From assembly GCF_047468865.1 (NCBI RefSeq), contig NZ_JBLGTV010000003.1, forward strand, positions 62,001 through 126,000: 64,000 nucleotides of DNA, read 5' to 3'. The DNA is from Castellaniella hirudinis_A (GTDB taxonomy: Bacteria > Pseudomonadota > Gammaproteobacteria > Burkholderiales > Burkholderiaceae_B). Below, piece by piece: positions 61,164 through 64,000 of the stretch. Each line of letters starts with the position of its first letter. The stretch's first letter is position 1. A model generated the notes under the pieces. The model ran no database searches, had not been told where the DNA came from, and saw nothing but the letters and a program-made list of their open reading frames with translations. Made by a program: the position numbers and the translations under genes.

Positions 61164-61328
61164 GGAGACCATGCCCCCCAGACTGTTCCGCTGTCCGGCT
61201 GTCGATGCCGTTCTGGAACCCAATGCCTTGACCGGCTGGCGATTCCGCCGTCCGCCGACGGCATGGGTTTTTGAGGCCCGGGCGGCTTTCGCCCCGAGGC
61301 TTCGAGATTTTCAAGAGAGGAAAGATCA

Positions 61329-62375
61329 ATGAAAAAATTGCTTGTCTCCGCCGCCCTTGCTTTGTCTTTCGCGGCGCCCATGGCGTTTGCCGCCGACGTG
61401 GTCGATACGTCCGCGCTCAACAAGGATTTGATTGCCAGCACCCAAGGCAAGAAATATACGATTGCCACAGTGGTGAAGGTCGATGGCATCGCCTGGTTCG
61501 ACCGCATGCGCGACGGCGTGGATCAATTCAAGAAAGACACCGGCCATGACGTCTGGATGGTCGGCCCCAGCCAGGCGGACGCGGCCGCGCAGGTGCAGCT
61601 GGTGGAAAACCTGATTGCGCAAGGGGTCGATGCCATTGCCATCGTGCCGTTTTCCGTCGAAGCGGTCGAGCCCGTGCTGAAGAAGGCGCGAGACCGGGGC
61701 ATCGTGGTCATCAGCCACGAAGCGTCCAACATCAAGAATGTGGATTACGACATCGAAGCCTTCGACAACAAGGCCTATGGCGCCAACCTGATGAAAGAGC
61801 TGGGCAAGTACATGGGCGGCCAGGGCAGCTATGTGGCCACGGTCGGCAGTCTGACGTCGAAATCGCAGATGGAATGGATCGACGGCGCCGTGGAATACCA
61901 GAAGGCCCATTTCCCCGACATGACCCAGGTGGCCGGCCGCCTGGAAACCTATGACGATGCCAGCACGGATTACAACAAGCTCAAGGAAGCCATGGCGGCC
62001 TACCCGGACGTCAAGGGCATTCTGGGTGCGCCGATGCCGACATCCGCGGGCGCCGGCCGCTTGATCGCCGAACGCGGCCTGAAGGACAAGGTCTATTTTG
62101 CCGGGACGGGGCTGGTGTCGGTGGCCGGCCAATATCTGGCCAATGGCGATATTCAGTACATCCAGTTCTGGGATCCCGCCGTGGCGGGCTATGCCATGAA
62201 CATGCTGGCCGTTGCCGCCCTGGAGAAAAAACAGGATCAGATCAAGCCGGGCCTCAACCTGGGGTTGCCCGGGTATGAAGATCTGATCGCCCCGGATGCA
62301 TCCAAGCCCAATCTGCTGTATGGGGCTGGCTGGGTGGGGGTCACCAAGGAAAACATGGATCAATACGACTTCTGA
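61329..62375 (+). CDS. Periplasmic sugar/AI-2-type substrate-binding protein
   Basis: 348 residues with a signal peptide (KKLLVSAALALSFAAPMAFAAD, cleavage near residue 21) and the two-lobed sugar-binding fold (Peripla_BP_4). Landmarks are VKVDGIAWFDRMRDGVDQF, VGPSQADAAAQVQLVENLIAQGVDAIAIVP, VISHEASN and the C-terminal TKENMDQYDF, which resembles LsrB / rhamnose-binding proteins. The ligand is a sugar, polyol or AI-2-like compound, not further resolvable. A GAGGAAAG site precedes the ATG. First gene of the operon. Confidence 0.9.
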   Translation: MKKLLVSAALALSFAAPMAFAADVVDTSALNKDLIASTQGKKYTIATVVKVDGIAWFDRMRDGVDQFKKDTGHDVWMVGPSQADAAAQVQLVENLIAQGVDAIAIVPFSVEAVEPVLKKARDRGIVVISHEASNIKNVDYDIEAFDNKAYGANLMKELGKYMGGQGSYVATVGSLTSKSQMEWIDGAVEYQKAHFPDMTQVAGRLETYDDASTDYNKLKEAMAAYPDVKGILGAPMPTSAGAGRLIAERGLKDKVYFAGTGLVSVAGQYLANGDIQYIQFWDPAVAGYAMNMLAVAALEKKQDQIKPGLNLGLPGYEDLIAPDASKPNLLYGAGWVGVTKENMDQYDF

Positions 62376-62402
62376 TCCTGTTCGGGCGGGTTTGTCCCGT
62401 CG

Positions 62403-62430
62403 TTGGCTTGCCGGCCCGCCGGCAGGCCAA
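62403..62430 (+). other. Stem-loop between binding-protein and ATPase genes
   Basis: TTGGCTTGCCGG (62403-62414) pairs with CCGGCAGGCCAA (62419-62430) through 12 bp including one G-U pair, with loop CCCG. No T-run follows. As at 3114-3152, it sits right after a binding-protein gene and could protect its mRNA so that this subunit is made in excess. Confidence 0.55.
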
Positions 62431-62447
62431 TCACTGCAAGCGGCACC

Positions 62448-63950
62448 ATGAGCGAATACCTGATCGAACTGCGGCACATCAGCAAGCATTTTGGCGGCGT
62501 GCAAGCCCTGAAAGACGTTTCCCTGGCCATCCGGCCGGGGGAAATCCATTGCCTGGCGGGGGAGAACGGCAGCGGGAAATCCACGGTCATCAAGGTGATC
62601 TCGGGGGTTTACCAGCCCGACCAGGGGGAGGTTCTGATCGATGGCCAGCCGGTCAGCCGCCTGGATCCGGTCAAGTCGGTGCGCCACGGCATCCAGGTCA
62701 TCTACCAGGATTTTTCCCTGTTCGGCAATCTGTCGGTGGCCGAAAATCTGGCGCTGAATGCCTTTTTGCAAGAAGAACGAAAAATCATCCGCTGGCGGCG
62801 CGTGCGCCAGCTGGCCGAGGCGGCGCTCGGGCGGCTGGGGGTCGGCATGGATCTCGATGCCCTGGTGGACACGCTGCCGACGTCCGGCAAGCAGACGGTC
62901 GCCATCGCCCGCGCCATGATGGCGGATGCCCGGCTGCTGATCATGGATGAACCCACCACGGCCTTGACGCGGCACGAGGTGGATGCGCTGTTCGCCATGG
63001 TGCGCGATATCCAGGCGCAAGGCGTTGCGGTGCTGTTCGTCAGCCACAAGATGCGGGAAATGCTGGAAATCAGCGAACGGCTGACCGTGTTTCGCAATGG
63101 CGGCAAAGTGGCCGAGGGGCCGATCCGCGATTTCGATGAACCCGCCATCACGCATGCGATGACGGGCCAGCATTTGTCGGCCGACCGCTATCAGTGGCGG
63201 CCTCCGGCGAAGGCCGATGCCGGCCCGGTGCTGCAGGTGCGCGGCCTGAGCGTGCCGGGCGCGGTGCAGGCGGCCGATCTTTCCCTGGCGGCGGGGGAAA
63301 TCGTCGGGATTTCCGGGCTCATCGGATCGGGCCGGACCGAACTGGCCTTGGCCCTGTTCGGCATGAAACCCGGCTTTTCCGGGGAAATCCGCCTGGCGGG
63401 ACAGGCGGTTCATCCGCGCAGTGTCCAGCAGGCCATCCGCAGCGGCATCGCTTATGTCCCCGAGGACCGCTTGACCGAGGGGCTGTTCGCCACCCAGTCG
63501 ATCGAGCGCAACATGATCGTGACCTCGATCGAACGGTTCGTGCGCGGCGGCTTTGTGGATCGGCAGCGGGCGGATGCCACGACGCGCGAAATGTTTGCCG
63601 GCATGCAGATCGCCGCGCCGGGGCCGCATACGCCGGTCAACCATCTTTCAGGGGGCAATGCGCAGCGCGTCGTGCTGGCGCGCTGGCTGCTGACGCAGGC
63701 CAGGGTGCTGATCCTCAATGGGCCGACGGTGGGCGTCGATGTGGGCTCCAAGGCCCAGATTCACGCCATCATCCGCAGCCTGGCCCGCGACCAGGGCCTG
63801 GCGGTGCTGATGATCTCGGATGACGTGCCCGAACTGGTTCAGAACTGCAACCGCATTCTGGTGATGCACCGGGGCCGCTTCGTCGATGAACTCAGCGAGG
63901 CGGACATGGACGAGCAGATCGTCAATGACCGCCTCAAGGCCCTTGTCTAG
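62448..63950 (+). CDS. Sugar ABC transporter ATP-binding protein (RbsA/LsrA type, two ATPase domains)
   Basis: 500 residues with two tandem ATPase domains. Domain 1 (1 to about 240): Walker A GENGSGKST, signature-like LPTSGKQTVAIARAM, Walker B LLIMDEPTTAL. Domain 2 (about 250-500): Walker-A-like SGLIGSGRTELALALFG, signature LSGGNAQRVVLARWL, but the Walker B reads LILNGPTVGVDVG, with the usual Asp-Glu pair replaced by Asn-Gly. The second site is therefore probably non-hydrolytic, as in several sugar importers of this class. I chose ATG 62448, where the conserved N-terminus begins. Confidence 0.92.
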   Translation: MSEYLIELRHISKHFGGVQALKDVSLAIRPGEIHCLAGENGSGKSTVIKVISGVYQPDQGEVLIDGQPVSRLDPVKSVRHGIQVIYQDFSLFGNLSVAENLALNAFLQEERKIIRWRRVRQLAEAALGRLGVGMDLDALVDTLPTSGKQTVAIARAMMADARLLIMDEPTTALTRHEVDALFAMVRDIQAQGVAVLFVSHKMREMLEISERLTVFRNGGKVAEGPIRDFDEPAITHAMTGQHLSADRYQWRPPAKADAGPVLQVRGLSVPGAVQAADLSLAAGEIVGISGLIGSGRTELALALFGMKPGFSGEIRLAGQAVHPRSVQQAIRSGIAYVPEDRLTEGLFATQSIERNMIVTSIERFVRGGFVDRQRADATTREMFAGMQIAAPGPHTPVNHLSGGNAQRVVLARWLLTQARVLILNGPTVGVDVGSKAQIHAIIRSLARDQGLAVLMISDDVPELVQNCNRILVMHRGRFVDELSEADMDEQIVNDRLKALV

Positions 63951-63975
63951 GTCTTTTCGCACTTCAGGGAACTGC

Positions 63976-64000
63976 ATGAAATTCTTACGCAGCACGGAAT
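63976..64000 (+). CDS. Start of the next operon gene, probable ABC sugar permease (partial)
   Basis: An ATG at 63976 with AGGGA upstream opens a frame beginning MKFLRSTE that runs off the window, 25 bp after the ATPase stop. In operons of this type the permease gene follows the ATPase gene. Too little sequence is present to confirm the family. Confidence 0.45.

Overview
The window is GC-rich, densely coded DNA from a betaproteobacterium, most like an Alcaligenaceae member (Bordetella / Achromobacter / Castellaniella type). The assignment is inferred from gene families and gene order: spoT-rpoZ-gmk, ppiD, recC-recB-recD, surE-pcm-nlpD and protocatechuate 4,5-cleavage genes of the ligABC/pmdABC type. 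No rRNA, tRNA, CRISPR array, prophage or transposase was seen.

Region 1 (1-11146) is an aromatic-acid module. It holds the end of ligA, then ligB and ligC (ring cleavage of protocatechuate and the next oxidation), a complete branched-chain-amino-acid-type ABC importer (binding protein, two permeases, two ATPases), a VanB/phthalate-dioxygenase-type reductase, a methyl-accepting chemotaxis protein and a BenE benzoate transporter. The second ATPase (LivF type) carries an extra C-terminal hemerythrin-like domain with all metal ligands visible. This is the most unusual protein in the window.

Region 2 (11184-17815) contains an EAL/HDOD signalling protein, a class V aminotransferase, a BaeSR-like two-component system, a C40 peptidase lipoprotein, a Spy/CpxP-like periplasmic protein and the PLP homeostasis protein YggS. 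Region 3 (17988-30568) is recCBD, then nnrD (NAD(P)HX repair) and one continuous reading frame joining tRNA deaminase TadA to an LD-carboxypeptidase through a His-rich linker.

Region 4 (30605-33908) is an amino-acid catabolism patch: diaminopropionate ammonia-lyase, a remnant of an M20 peptidase, an Lrp/AsnC regulator with a palindromic site in front of it, and an M20 amidohydrolase. Region 5 (34164-53596) is mostly housekeeping: ybiT, yigZ, a drug-type MFS pump, thioredoxin, an NCS2 purine permease, tsaD, plsY, surE-pcm-nlpD (without rpoS behind it), a PolB-like exonuclease, rlmD, argH, glnB, ubiC, an RluF-type pseudouridine synthase, rlmJ, a glycerophosphodiesterase and ppiD. Several neighbouring genes overlap tail to tail.

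Region 6 (53597-58454) starts with about 500 bp of non-coding repeats, then spoT, rpoZ, gmk, a small unknown gene and xthA on the minus strand. Region 7 (58518-60165) is a small accessory island: a 163-bp imperfect palindrome, a damaged BRO-type antirepressor gene and a ParDE-like toxin-antitoxin pair whose toxin has ATT where a start codon is expected. Region 8 (60328-64000) is a DeoR-family regulator divergent from a sugar/AI-2-type ABC importer, separated by three GATCA boxes at exact 22-bp spacing; the window ends at the start of the permease gene.
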